Positions 54,661 through 63,960 of a stretch of DNA of 64,000 bases are shown here, piece by piece. Below the pieces are notes generated by a model. That model saw only the letters and a list, made by a program, of their open reading frames with translations, did not search any database and was not told the DNA's origin. Within the stretch, counting starts at the first letter, position 1. Each line of letters opens with the position of its first letter. The position numbers and the translations under genes are program-made. This DNA comes from Rhodococcus ruber NBRC 15591 (GTDB lineage: Bacteria > Actinomycetota > Actinomycetes > Mycobacteriales > Mycobacteriaceae). The stretch is taken from contig NZ_BCXE01000013.1 of NCBI RefSeq assembly GCF_001894945.1, positions 94,925-158,924 on the forward strand. The letters are read 5' to 3'.

Positions 54661-57456
54661 TCAGCGGCCGCCGTCGGGTTCTCCGCAGTGCGCGGCGATC
54701 ACGGCGCGCGCCGCACGCTCGAGCGCCACAGCGGCGTCCCAGCTGTCCCCGGACGGCAGGATCGGCTCGCCGACGACCAGGTGGACCGCCCCGCGGTGGA
54801 TGATCCTGCCGTGCTCGGGCCACATCATCGCGCGGGTGCCGGTGATCGCGACCGGGACCACCGGAAGACCCGCCCGCGCCGCGATCACGAACGCGCCCAG
54901 GCGGAAGGACCGCAGCCCGGGGACCTCCGAGAGTGCGCCCTCGGGGAAGACCACCAGGCGCCCCCCGGTGCGGGCCACCTCGACCAGCCGGTCCGCGTCG
55001 GCCACGCTCTGTTCGCGTTCGGTGCGCTCGACGAACCGCGTCCCGAGCCGCCGCAGAAGGAACCCGATGAACGGTTTGCGCTCGAAGACCTCACCGGCGA
55101 CGAACGTGTAGCTGCCCGGCAGGACCGCCGACATCGCGATGGCGTCCAGGAAGCTGGCGTGGTTGGCGACCACCACACAGTCCGGCAACCGCTCGAGATG
55201 CTCGGTGCCGTCCGCGGTCACCGGGGTGCGAGTCAGGCGCGCGAGGGCCCGTGCGGCCCGGCCCGCGGCCGCGCGGCGCGCCGGAAGGCGAGGCAGCACC
55301 GCCACGGCGACCAGGGTCGGCAGGCCGACCACGACGACCGTCGACCAGCACCACAGGGCGAACGCCCCGGTCCGGACCAGGTGTGCCGCGCGCCGCAGGC
55401 TCGGGACCGCGCCGCGGACGGCGAACCGGGTCAGTTGCCACCACACCGGCCGGGGACGGGCCCGCATGTCGCCCTGTTCGTAGCGTTCCCGGGTGGCCGA
55501 CCGGCGGATCTTTCCGCTCGAGGTCTTGCGCACCGTTCCGGGCGGGGCGAGCACGATGTCGTCCGGCGGGGTCCCGAGCAGGTCCACCGCGGCCCCGACG
55601 ATGCGTTCCCGGAGCCGGTCGAGGACGGCCGCTTCGGTCTCGCGTGTCTCGGCCAGAACGACCAGGCGCTCGGTGCCGCCCGTCTGCGCGGTGGTCGCGA
55701 ACACCGCCACGCAGCCCTTGCGGATGCCGGGGATCTCGCCCACCGCCCGTTCGAGTTCCTCCGGGTGCAGGTTGCGGCCCGCCCGGATGACGAGGTCCTT
55801 GACGCGACCGGTGACGTAGAGTTCGCCGCCGTCGAGATAGCCGAGATCGCCGGTGTCGAGCCACCCGTGCCGCGACAGTGCCCGGGTCGCCTGCGGATTG
55901 CGGTAGTACCCGGCGGTGGCCGAGGGGCCGCGGAACTCGATCCGGCCCTCGCGCCGGTCGCCCAGCACGTTCGAAGCCGAGTCGACCACCCGGATCCGGT
56001 GCCCCGGGAGGGGGTGGCCGCAGGCGACGAACCGCAACGGGTTCGGATCCTCGTCGCCGGCGGGCACCGCGCGGCCCGTCCGCAGGAAACGCTCGCGGTC
56101 GACTCGGTCGATCACCGGGCCCCGCCCGACGGGCGGGAAGGTCAGTCCGACGCATGCCTCCGCCAGCCCGTAGACCGGGGCCACGGCCTCACGGCGGAGC
56201 CCGTAGGCGGCGAAGCGCTCGCAGAACCGGAGCACCGTCTCCGCATTCACGGCTTCGGCACCGTTGAACAGCATGCGCAGCGAGCCGAGATCGAGCCCGT
56301 CGACATCGGCGTCGGCGATTCTGCGCAGGCACAACTCGTAGGCGAAGTTCGGCGCCGCCGACAGGGTCCCGTGCTGGGTGTGGATCGCCCACAACCACCG
56401 CTCCGGCCGGCCGAGGAATTCCAGCGGCGACATCACCGCCACCGGCACCGCGAAGTACAGGCCCGACAACCACGCGCCGATCAACCCCATGTCGTGGTAG
56501 AGGGGCAGCCAGCTGACGAACACGTCGGAGGGGGAGACCTCGGCGGCCGTGCCCATCGCCCGGATGTCGGCGAGCAGATTCGCATGGGTGAGGGTCACGC
56601 CCTTGGGATCACCCGTGCTGCCGGAGGTGTACTGCAGCAGGGCGATGTCGCCGGCGGCGCGGGCGGCGCCGGCGGCCTCCCCGTAACCGGCCAGTTCACC
56701 CGGGGTCACGACGTGGCGCACCGTCTGCACCTGGCCGGCCGTCAACCGGGCCAGGCCCGCGGCCTCCGGGTCGGTGACCAGCACACGGACCCGGGCATTG
56801 TCGAGGATGCGCACCTGGCGGCGGAGGTGGTCGGCGAGCTGGGACGGACGTGCCGGCGGGTAGACCGGGACGGGGACACCGCCGGCCAGGAGCACGCCGG
56901 TGAACGTCGTGAAGTAGTCCCGGCCCGTGGGGAGCATCAGCCCGACCGCGTCCCCGGGGCGCAGATCGCGGGCGAGCAGTGCGGCGGACACGGTGCCGGC
57001 CGCCGAGTACAGCTCGCCGTAGCCGATCTCGCTCCGGTGTCCCTCGGTGAGGATGCGCAGGTGGACACGATCCGGATGGGTGCGGGCGTGCCAGGAGAGC
57101 GCCTCGGTGAGGGTGGCGGTCGCCTCCGGGGTCCGTTCGGCGGGTGCCGGCGCGGCCCGCCGCGCGGGCACCGGACCGCGGCGCTCCCGCGCGGGTGCGC
57201 GGTGCACCGCCTGCAGGAGCTGACGCGGGGTGCTCACGGTGCCGAGCGCCTCGCGGGGCAGGCGCACCGCGAAGGCCTCTTCGACACGGGAGAACAGTTC
57301 GGTGACCGCGAGACTGTCGAGGCCGAGATCACGATCGAAGACGCTGTCGAGGCGCGTGCCGGCGGCGCGGTCGATCGTGTACCGCTCGGCCACCAGATCG
57401 CGGACCACCGACAGCAGCAGGGCATCGTCCTGCCCCGAGATCGTAGGCTCGCTCAC
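54661..57456 (-). CDS. ACP-acyl ligase-acyltransferase fusion protein
   Basis: A 931-residue three-domain enzyme. Residues 1-90 are an acyl carrier domain with phosphopantetheine Ser48 (DLGLDSLAV). Residues about 115-640 are a fatty acyl-AMP ligase (LLQYTSGSTGDPKG near 275; LPLYHDMGLIGAW, the FAAL-like tyrosine-His-Asp motif; TGDLGYLDGGELY). A membrane-associated linker follows (about 690-740), then a PlsC-type 1-acylglycerol-phosphate acyltransferase with NHASFLD (about 765) and FPEGALS. This suggests activation of a fatty acid, loading on the built-in ACP and transfer to a lipid acceptor. No polyketide synthase is adjacent. Confidence 0.9.
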   Translation of the reverse strand: MSEPTISGQDDALLLSVVRDLVAERYTIDRAAGTRLDSVFDRDLGLDSLAVTELFSRVEEAFAVRLPREALGTVSTPRQLLQAVHRAPARERRGPVPARRAAPAPAERTPEATATLTEALSWHARTHPDRVHLRILTEGHRSEIGYGELYSAAGTVSAALLARDLRPGDAVGLMLPTGRDYFTTFTGVLLAGGVPVPVYPPARPSQLADHLRRQVRILDNARVRVLVTDPEAAGLARLTAGQVQTVRHVVTPGELAGYGEAAGAARAAGDIALLQYTSGSTGDPKGVTLTHANLLADIRAMGTAAEVSPSDVFVSWLPLYHDMGLIGAWLSGLYFAVPVAVMSPLEFLGRPERWLWAIHTQHGTLSAAPNFAYELCLRRIADADVDGLDLGSLRMLFNGAEAVNAETVLRFCERFAAYGLRREAVAPVYGLAEACVGLTFPPVGRGPVIDRVDRERFLRTGRAVPAGDEDPNPLRFVACGHPLPGHRIRVVDSASNVLGDRREGRIEFRGPSATAGYYRNPQATRALSRHGWLDTGDLGYLDGGELYVTGRVKDLVIRAGRNLHPEELERAVGEIPGIRKGCVAVFATTAQTGGTERLVVLAETRETEAAVLDRLRERIVGAAVDLLGTPPDDIVLAPPGTVRKTSSGKIRRSATRERYEQGDMRARPRPVWWQLTRFAVRGAVPSLRRAAHLVRTGAFALWCWSTVVVVGLPTLVAVAVLPRLPARRAAAGRAARALARLTRTPVTADGTEHLERLPDCVVVANHASFLDAIAMSAVLPGSYTFVAGEVFERKPFIGFLLRRLGTRFVERTEREQSVADADRLVEVARTGGRLVVFPEGALSEVPGLRSFRLGAFVIAARAGLPVVPVAITGTRAMMWPEHGRIIHRGAVHLVVGEPILPSGDSWDAAVALERAARAVIAAHCGEPDGGR

Positions 57457-57555
57457 TGTCGTCTCGCCGCCTGTGGGAGGGACCGGTCGTCCTGCTGCCC
57501 AACATAGGCGCGAGTGCGGGCGACGAGAAGGGCCGAAGGCCCCCGGCCGGCCGGT

Positions 57556-58245
57556 TCACCCCGGTCCGGTGCCCGTTCGGTGCCGGCGGACCCGGAGAAG
57601 CCGGAACGGCTCGGCGAGCAGGAGCACGGCGGCCGCGAGATAGAACGCCACCGCGAGCTGCGGCAGGAACGCCGCCAGCACGGTCGAGGCGGCCATGAGT
57701 ACCGCCGCCGACCACCGCTCGCGGGCCAGCGTCGGCAGTTCGGCGCGGCCCGCCTCGTCGGTCAGGTCGGCGGCGCGCACGGCGTAGACGACCAGCACGT
57801 TGCTCATCAGGATCGCCAGGGTCAGGTTCACGCCGAACGCCACCGTCGCCGGTCGTCGCGCCGCGTCGGCCAGGTGGGTCGCCATCAGGCTGGTGGTGAA
57901 CGGCAGGAAGGAGACGAACAGCAGCAGCAACAGGTTCAGGCGCAGGAAGACCGCGTCGGCCGCCCGCAGCACGCGGGTGAGGTTGATGTGCTCGACCCAC
58001 ACCCCACCGATGAAGGCGAAGCTGACCAGGTATCCCAGAAACGAAGGCCATTCGGCACGCAGGTCCTCGAGCAGCCGGGTTGCCGATTCGGGTACGTCGA
58101 GTTCGAGGACGAGCAAGGTGATGACGATCGCGAACACTCCGTCGGAGAACGCGTCGAGCCGCGTGGTGGGCAGCAACCGGCCGCCGCGTCGCGGGGTGTC
58201 GTGGCGCGGGCGCGGCGCGCCGGAATCGTCCTCGGCGGGCGTCAC
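57556..58245 (-). CDS. TMEM175 family potassium channel-like protein (DUF1211)
   Basis: A 229-residue protein with six predicted helices. The first helix carries the family motif RLDAFSDGVFAIVITLLVLEL (FSDGVFAI), which lines the pore of bacterial TMEM175 channels. Bacterial members have one such repeat and assemble as tetramers. The start is placed at GTG 58245; the frame remains open to 58413 but that part is arginine-rich and not family-like. Neighbours give no functional hint. Confidence 0.88.
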   Translation of the reverse strand: MTPAEDDSGAPRPRHDTPRRGGRLLPTTRLDAFSDGVFAIVITLLVLELDVPESATRLLEDLRAEWPSFLGYLVSFAFIGGVWVEHINLTRVLRAADAVFLRLNLLLLLFVSFLPFTTSLMATHLADAARRPATVAFGVNLTLAILMSNVLVVYAVRAADLTDEAGRAELPTLARERWSAAVLMAASTVLAAFLPQLAVAFYLAAAVLLLAEPFRLLRVRRHRTGTGPG

Positions 58246-58313
58246 CCCACGACCATGACACAGGCGGGTTCGGCGCAGTGGACGATCGGGGGGCGCCGGT
58301 GTTCGCGGTCGGA

Positions 58314-59162
58314 TCAGCCCGGCTTGCGGCTGCAGAAGATGGCGGTGCCGGGAAACAGTTCCCCCCGCAGCGGGCTCCACTGGCCCCACTCGCGGTCGAG
58401 CCCCTCCGGCCATTCGGGTTCGACGATGTCGCGGATCTCGAGGCCGGCCGCGACGAGTTCGCGCACCCGGTCCCCGATGGTGCGGTGATGCTCGACGTAG
58501 GTGGGAACCCCGGTCGCGTCGACCTCCACGTACGGGGTGCGATCGAAGTACGGCAGCATCGCGGTCAGCCCCCGCTCACCCGGATCGTCCGGGAAGATCC
58601 AGCGGATCGGATGGTTGACCGCGAACACCCAGACCCCGCCCGGGCGCAGCACCCGCGCGACCTCCCGCATGACCCGTGCCGAGTCGGCGACGAACGGCAC
58701 CGCCCCGAACGCCGAGCACACGATGTCGAAGCTCTCGTCCGCGAAGGGCAGATCCTCCGCACCGGCCTGCACGAGCGGCACCCGCGGTCCGCCGCGGTCC
58801 ATCGCGGCCTGCCCGCGCGCGAGCATCCCCATCGAGATGTCCAGCCCCACCGCCCGGGCGCCCCGGCCGGCGAGCCAGCGGGCGCACGGCGCCGAACCGC
58901 AACCCACCTCGAGGACGTCCCTGCCGGACACGTCGCCGAGCAGGTGCACATCGTCCTCGTGCAGTCCCTCCGGGCACCACACGAACTCGCCGTCCGCCGA
59001 GTCCACACCGAGGAACTCGCCGTGGGTGCGGTGGTAGTCCGCGGCGTCGGCGTCCCACCAGGTGCGGCTCGCACGTTCGCTGTCCCTCGTGCCGAGGCGG
59101 GCCCGACCTGCGCGGGTCGTTCCCAGGACGGACTGGGCGTGGGCGTGACGGTCGTCGGACAT
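58314..59162 (-). CDS. SAM-dependent class I methyltransferase
   Basis: A 282-residue methyltransferase with motif I VLEVGCGSAPCARWLAGRG, the acidic loop GLDISMGML, and AEDLPFADESFDIVCSAFGAVPF (motif IV region). The C-terminal part has FAVNHPIRWIFPDDPGE. Substrate unknown. A gene of this type divergent from rpsA is common in actinobacteria. A TACCCT box ends 7 nt before ATG 59162, consistent with a leaderless transcript. Confidence 0.92.
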   Translation of the reverse strand: MSDDRHAHAQSVLGTTRAGRARLGTRDSERASRTWWDADAADYHRTHGEFLGVDSADGEFVWCPEGLHEDDVHLLGDVSGRDVLEVGCGSAPCARWLAGRGARAVGLDISMGMLARGQAAMDRGGPRVPLVQAGAEDLPFADESFDIVCSAFGAVPFVADSARVMREVARVLRPGGVWVFAVNHPIRWIFPDDPGERGLTAMLPYFDRTPYVEVDATGVPTYVEHHRTIGDRVRELVAAGLEIRDIVEPEWPEGLDREWGQWSPLRGELFPGTAIFCSRKPG

Positions 59163-59206
59163 GTCGTTCAGGGTAGAGCCGCCGGACGGGCGACACCGGC
59201 CCGGGT

Positions 59207-59236
59207 TTGCCCAGCTAGCACCGGGACGCGTAGCCT
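59207..59236 (+). promoter_or_regulatory. Promoter of rpsA
   Basis: TTGCCC at 59207-59212 and TAGCCT at 59231-59236 with an 18-nt spacer. Transcription from about 59243 would give a 5' leader of about 140 nt, as expected for a gene under translational control by its own product. Confidence 0.5.
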
Positions 59237-59383
59237 GAGGGTCGCGAGTGTCCGCCCGTGGCCCGACAGGATCCGGCGCGGTCGCCCGCGGCGGGGTGTG
59301 CGCGGCGTTCGCGCGGCGCGCGGTCCGCTCGTCCGACCGAACTTCATCAACCGACTACCAACCCGTCCGGAGCAACTCAACAC

Positions 59384-60847
59384 ATGCCCTCCACCACCGT
59401 CACCTCGCCGCAGGTAGCCGTCAACGACATCGGCTCCGCCGAGGATTTCCTCGCCGCCATCGACGCCACGATCAAGTACTTCAACGATGGCGACATCGTG
59501 GAAGGCACCATCGTCAAGGTTGATCGCGACGAGGTGCTGCTCGACATCGGTTACAAGACCGAAGGCGTCATTCCGTCCCGTGAGCTCTCCATCAAGCACG
59601 ACGTCGACCCCAACGAGGTCGTCTCCGTCGGCGACGAGGTCGAGGCCCTGGTTCTCACCAAGGAGGACAAGGAAGGCCGCCTGATCCTGTCGAAGAAGCG
59701 TGCGCAGTACGAGCGCGCGTGGGGCACGATCGAGGAGCTCAAGGAGAAGGACGAGGCCGTCAAGGGCACCGTCATCGAGGTCGTCAAGGGCGGCCTGATC
59801 CTCGACATCGGCCTGCGTGGCTTCCTGCCCGCCTCGCTCGTCGAGATGCGTCGCGTCCGCGATCTGCAGCCGTACGTCGGCAAGGAGATCGAGGCCAAGA
59901 TCATCGAGCTCGACAAGAACCGCAACAATGTGGTCCTGTCGCGTCGCGCCTGGCTCGAGCAGACCCAGTCCGAGGTCCGCAGCGAGTTCCTGCACCAGCT
60001 CCAGAAGGGCCAGGTCCGCAAGGGCGTCGTGTCCTCCATCGTCAACTTCGGCGCGTTCGTCGATCTGGGCGGGGTGGACGGCCTGGTGCACGTCTCCGAG
60101 CTGTCCTGGAAGCACATCGACCACCCGTCCGAGGTTGTCGAGGTCGGCAACGAGGTCACCGTCGAGGTTCTCGACGTCGATCTGGACCGGGAGCGGGTGT
60201 CGCTCTCGCTCAAGGCCACCCAGGAAGACCCGTGGCGTCAGTTCGCCCGGACCCACGCGATCGGCCAGATCGTCCCCGGCAAGGTCACCAAGCTGGTTCC
60301 GTTCGGCGCGTTCGTGCGTGTCGAGGAGGGCATCGAGGGCCTGGTGCACATCTCCGAGCTGGCCGAGCGCCACGTGGAGGTTCCGGACCAGGTCGTGGCC
60401 GTCGGCGACGACGCGATGGTCAAGGTCATCGACATCGACCTCGAGCGTCGCCGCATCTCGCTGTCGCTGAAGCAGGCGAACGAGGACTACAACGCCGAGT
60501 TCGACCCGTCGAAGTACGGCATGGCCGACAGCTACGACGAGCAGGGCAACTACATCTTCCCCGAGGGCTTCGACCCCGAGACCAACGAGTGGCTCGAGGG
60601 CTTCGAGAAGCAGCGCGAGGAGTGGGAGTCCCGCTACGCGGAGGCCGAGCGTCGCCACAAGATGCACACCGCTCAGATCGAGAAGATGGCTGCGGACGAG
60701 GCCGCCGAGGCCGCCGCGGGTGTCTCCGGCAGCAACTACTCGTCCGAGACGGGTGCGGAGACCGGCGTCGCCGAGTCGACCGGCGGTTCGCTGGCCAGCG
60801 ACGCGCAGCTCGCCGCGCTGCGCGAGAAGCTGTCCGGCAACGCCTGA
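59384..60847 (+). CDS. rpsA: 30S ribosomal protein S1
   Basis: A 487-residue S1 protein with four S1 RNA-binding domains (about 33-105, 122-190, 207-278, 293-365), each with the pattern GxVxxI/VVxFGAFVDL-like strands (for example VVSSIVNFGAFVDLGGVDGLVH). The C-terminal tail is acidic and Ala/Ser/Thr-rich. It mediates mRNA binding at the ribosome. ATG 59384 has GGAG eleven bases upstream. Codon usage is strongly biased to a few preferred codons (GTC, GAG, CTC, AAG), as in highly expressed genes. Confidence 0.98.
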   Translation: MPSTTVTSPQVAVNDIGSAEDFLAAIDATIKYFNDGDIVEGTIVKVDRDEVLLDIGYKTEGVIPSRELSIKHDVDPNEVVSVGDEVEALVLTKEDKEGRLILSKKRAQYERAWGTIEELKEKDEAVKGTVIEVVKGGLILDIGLRGFLPASLVEMRRVRDLQPYVGKEIEAKIIELDKNRNNVVLSRRAWLEQTQSEVRSEFLHQLQKGQVRKGVVSSIVNFGAFVDLGGVDGLVHVSELSWKHIDHPSEVVEVGNEVTVEVLDVDLDRERVSLSLKATQEDPWRQFARTHAIGQIVPGKVTKLVPFGAFVRVEEGIEGLVHISELAERHVEVPDQVVAVGDDAMVKVIDIDLERRRISLSLKQANEDYNAEFDPSKYGMADSYDEQGNYIFPEGFDPETNEWLEGFEKQREEWESRYAEAERRHKMHTAQIEKMAADEAAEAAAGVSGSNYSSETGAETGVAESTGGSLASDAQLAALREKLSGNA

Positions 60848-60858
60848 CACGTTCGATC

Positions 60859-60893
60859 GAGGGGCCCCGCACCGATCCGGTGCGGGGCCCCTC
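60859..60893 (+). terminator. Terminator of rpsA
   Basis: A 16-bp perfect GC-rich stem with a 3-nt loop, 11 bp after the stop codon. Confidence 0.8.
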
Positions 60894-60945
60894 GCGTGTG
60901 CCGCCCGGAATGGGCGGACGGAAGGGCGGCGGGCACCGGTGCCGG

Positions 60946-60991
60946 ACACCACTGTGGCCCCGCTCCACGAGGAGCGGGGCCACAGTGGTGT
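60946..60991. terminator. Long hairpin, terminator of the minus-strand small gene
   Basis: A 21-bp perfect stem with a 4-nt loop, the longest in the window, placed 28 bp after the stop codon of the convergent small gene. Confidence 0.75.
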
Positions 60992-61019
60992 GCGTCGCGC
61001 CGACCGGGGCCGGAACTGG

Positions 61020-61235
61020 TCAGCTCACCGCCGGGGTGGTGGCCCACTGGGCCGGCAGCTCGGCGGCGCGTTTGCGTATCGCCGCCTGGCTGTGGCGGGC
61101 GTTGCTGAGCAGCATGGTGAACCAGTTTCGCCGGTGTTCGGCGAGCGCGGCGGCCACCTCGGGGATGAGGATGCAGTGAACACCGTTCTCCATGCCGAGA
61201 CGATGCCGACCGGGCAGCTGAGGGGAGGATCGCAT
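61020..61235 (-). CDS. Small conserved-looking hypothetical protein
   Basis: A 71-residue ORF starting at ATG 61235 with AGAAGG six bases upstream. The product is amphipathic, predicted to form two helices (IPEVAAALAEHRRNWFTMLL and SQAAIRKRAAELPAQWA), with no membrane segment. The strong terminator after its stop supports a real transcript. Function unknown. An internal ATG at 61193 is an alternative start. Confidence 0.6.
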   Translation of the reverse strand: MRSSPQLPGRHRLGMENGVHCILIPEVAAALAEHRRNWFTMLLSNARHSQAAIRKRAAELPAQWATTPAVS

Positions 61236-61451
61236 GCGGTGCCTTCTCGAGTGGGGCGGGTAACGACGGTGGTCGGACGCTCGGTCCGACGATATCCGAC
61301 GCGCCGATGATACTGGGGCAGGTGAGACCGGTGCGATCGGCGTGTTGCCGCCGAAACCGCAGGTCGCGACCTCTCTGTGACCCTGCTGTGACTGCAGTGT
61401 GACGACCGGCCGGTGTCCCGCCGCCGGGCCGGTGATGCGACACTGGTCGGC

Positions 61452-62669
61452 GTGCTGAGACTCGGACTGACCGGAGGTATCGGGGCGGGCAAATCCACCG
61501 TCTCCCACGAACTCGTCGCGCTGGGGGCGGTGCTCGTCGACGCGGACACCATCGCCCGCGAAGTCGTCGCGCCGGGCACCGAGGGCCTGGCCGAACTCGC
61601 TGCGGCGTTCGGCGAGGACATCCTGCTGCCGGACGGATCCCTGAACCGGCCCGCCTTGGCCGCCAAGGCTTTTGCCAGCGACGAGGCACGGGCGGTGCTC
61701 AACGCGATCACCCACCCCCGGGTAGGGGCACGCACCGCCGAGCTGGTCGCCGCCGCCCCGGCCGACGCCGTCGTCGTGCAGGACATCCCGTTGCTCGTCG
61801 AGGGAGGCATGGCGCCCGCGTTCCACCTCGTCGCCGTGGTGCACACCGACGCCGACGAGCGGCTGCGCCGTCTGGTCGAACTACGCGCGATGCCCGAGGA
61901 CGATGCGCGTGCCCGCATCGCCGCCCAGGCCACCGACGAACAGCGCCGTGCCGCAGCGGATGTCTGGTTGGACAACAACGGCGAGCGCGACGTCCTCGCC
62001 GCGGCCGTGCGCAGGCTGTGGACCGAGCGGCTCGTGCCGTTCGAGGCGAACCTGCGCGGCCGCGTCCCCGTGCGGCCGGCGCCGGTGCTCGTCGATCCGA
62101 ACCCGGACTGGCACCGGCAGGCGCAACGGCTGATCGCCCGGCTCGCGCTCGCCGCCGGGGGCCGCGCGCTGCGGATCGACCACATCGGTTCGACTGCCGT
62201 GCCCGGTCTGGCCGCAGTCGACGTCCTCGACCTGCAGATCACCGTGCCGGACCTCGCCGCGGCGGAGGCGCTCGACGACGCCCTGGCCGGGGCCGGCTTT
62301 CCCCGCATCGCCCACGTCGACCACGACGAGCCGCAGCCGTCGTACGGTGCCGGCGGCGAAACCGATCCGGCGGTGTGGGGCATGCGACTGCACGGCAGTG
62401 CCGACCCGGGCCGGCCCGCGTACGTGCACCTGCGGGTGCAGGGCTGGCCGGGCCAGCAGTTCGCGCTGCTGCTGCGGGACTGGCTGCGCGCGGACTCCGA
62501 CGCGGCCACCGAGTACGCCGAGATCAAGCGGGCCGCGGCCCGCGACGCGGCGGCCCGCCACGACCCCGCCGAGGCTGCTGCGGTCTACGCCGAGGAGAAG
62601 GCGCCCTGGTTCGACGGCGCCTCCACGCGTGCCCGGGAATGGGCCGAGCAGACCGGATGGTCGGCCTGA
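61452..62669 (+). CDS. coaE: Dephospho-CoA kinase fused to GrpB/UPF0157 domain
   Basis: A 405-residue fusion. Residues 1 to about 205 are dephospho-CoA kinase, the last step of CoA synthesis, with P-loop LTGGIGAGKST, the DADTIAREVV substrate segment and the lid VELRAMPEDDARARIAAQAT. Residues about 215-390 are a GrpB/UPF0157 nucleotidyltransferase-like domain (RIDHIGSTAVPGLAAVDVLDLQI). The same fusion occurs in M. tuberculosis CoaE (Rv1631, 407 residues). GTG 61452 gives the normal N-terminus MLRLGLTGG; GACACT seven to nine nt upstream suggests leaderless expression. Confidence 0.96.
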   Translation: MLRLGLTGGIGAGKSTVSHELVALGAVLVDADTIAREVVAPGTEGLAELAAAFGEDILLPDGSLNRPALAAKAFASDEARAVLNAITHPRVGARTAELVAAAPADAVVVQDIPLLVEGGMAPAFHLVAVVHTDADERLRRLVELRAMPEDDARARIAAQATDEQRRAAADVWLDNNGERDVLAAAVRRLWTERLVPFEANLRGRVPVRPAPVLVDPNPDWHRQAQRLIARLALAAGGRALRIDHIGSTAVPGLAAVDVLDLQITVPDLAAAEALDDALAGAGFPRIAHVDHDEPQPSYGAGGETDPAVWGMRLHGSADPGRPAYVHLRVQGWPGQQFALLLRDWLRADSDAATEYAEIKRAAARDAAARHDPAEAAAVYAEEKAPWFDGASTRAREWAEQTGWSA

Positions 62670-62699
62670 CGCGCGGGCCGGGGACGGCTGAGCGGCGGC

Positions 62700-63212
62700 T
62701 CAGCGCCAGCTGATCGGCATGGCCAGCGCGGCCAGCCACGCGTCGAGGTCGTGGCCGTGCGTGGCGATGCCGTCGACCGCCCGCAACGCTCGTTGCACCG
62801 CGCGCTCGGCGGTCCCGGGATCGAGCAGACCCGCCGCCGCGGCGGCGAGCAACTCGTCGACGTCCTCGACGGCGGTGTCGTGTCCGGTGCGCACCACGAG
62901 GTCGAGGTAGTGATCACGCGAATGCCACACGTCCCCTTCGCGCCAGAACTCGCCGATGTCGACGTACCGGTCCTGGTCGCGCTCGAAGCCGGGCCGGAAG
63001 TGGAAGATCGAGGCACGTAGGCCCAGCTCCGGCAGCAGCCACGACTCGAGATACCCGAACTGCGGGTGGTCGGCGGGCCGTGCCATGTACAGACCCCACT
63101 GCTCGACGCGATACACCTCCACCTTCCGCACGAAGCCCTTCGGGTCGACGTTGGTATGCGCGGCCACGTCGAAGGTCTCGACCTTGACGTGGTGGAGCTT
63201 CGCCTCGGACAT
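62700..63212 (-). CDS. DUF402 domain protein
   Basis: A 170-residue protein of the DUF402 fold, related to nucleotide phosphatases and the tRNA-processing FomD family. The segments FHFRPGFERDQDRYVDIGEFWREGD and HSRDHYLDLVV carry the acidic residues that bind divalent metal in this family. It sits convergent to coaE, as does Rv1632c in M. tuberculosis. Substrate unknown. Confidence 0.88.
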   Translation of the reverse strand: MSEAKLHHVKVETFDVAAHTNVDPKGFVRKVEVYRVEQWGLYMARPADHPQFGYLESWLLPELGLRASIFHFRPGFERDQDRYVDIGEFWREGDVWHSRDHYLDLVVRTGHDTAVEDVDELLAAAAAGLLDPGTAERAVQRALRAVDGIATHGHDLDAWLAALAMPISWR

Positions 63213-63261
63213 GACCTGAACGTTACTGTGGTCCGACCCGGCGAACCCGACGGTGCCGGAC

Positions 63262-63870
63262 CTACCGGCCCGTCGGCCCGGCCGGCGTCGGCCCGGCCGG
63301 CACCGCCGTCGTCGTCTCGTGCCCGTTGTCCTGCACGAGCGCGGAGGCCGGCAGCCGCCACAGCGCGCCGGCCTGGACGTAGTCGCCGGCGGACCCCGCG
63401 AAGTTCACCACCGTGACGACGAAGACGGTGAGAACGACGTCGACGGGCACGGTGAACAGCAGGGCCACCAGGACCGCGCCCCACAGCGCCACGGGAGCGA
63501 GCGTGACGGTCACGGCCGCGTTCCGCGTGAGCCAGGCGTCGCTGCCCGTCGTCAGGAAGGGGAACCGCACCGCGTACGTCGGACGCACACCGGAGAGGAT
63601 CCGGGAGACCAGGCCGTGGGTCAGTTCGTGCACCGCCAGGTAGCCGAGACACGCCACGACGGTGACGACGATCGTCGGCGCCGTGCCCCAGCCGCTCCGC
63701 AGCGGCAGGTCCAGGAGTACCGCCGCGCCGAAGAGGACGGCGACGGTGAGAACGAGGACGGTCCGCACGGCCGCGACCGCCCGCGTGTCGTTCTTCAGGT
63801 CCAGCCGGGTGTGGACCCGGTAGTCCGGTGGCGGCGCCACCGCGGGCTTCGGATCGTTGCGAGCGTTCAC
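63262..63870 (-). CDS. DUF3267-type membrane metalloprotease-like protein
   Basis: A 202-residue protein with about four to five membrane helices and a zinc-protease motif His81-Glu82-Leu-Thr-His85 (VHELTHGLVSR) within helix two, plus a downstream VVNFAGSAGDYVQ that corresponds to the third-ligand region of DUF3267/M50-like proteins. GTG 63870 is used, with AGGGGG five bases before; longer in-frame starts reach 63954. C-terminal 25 residues are Thr/Pro/Gly-rich. Substrate unknown. Confidence 0.8.
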   Translation of the reverse strand: MNARNDPKPAVAPPPDYRVHTRLDLKNDTRAVAAVRTVLVLTVAVLFGAAVLLDLPLRSGWGTAPTIVVTVVACLGYLAVHELTHGLVSRILSGVRPTYAVRFPFLTTGSDAWLTRNAAVTVTLAPVALWGAVLVALLFTVPVDVVLTVFVVTVVNFAGSAGDYVQAGALWRLPASALVQDNGHETTTAVPAGPTPAGPTGR

Positions 63871-63960
63871 GGGTACCCCCTGGAGGTCGCGGTCTCCCGG
63901 ACGGACTGTCCGACGAGAGCCGGCGGTGGACGGCGGTCCGGTCCGACCGATCATGCCCGG

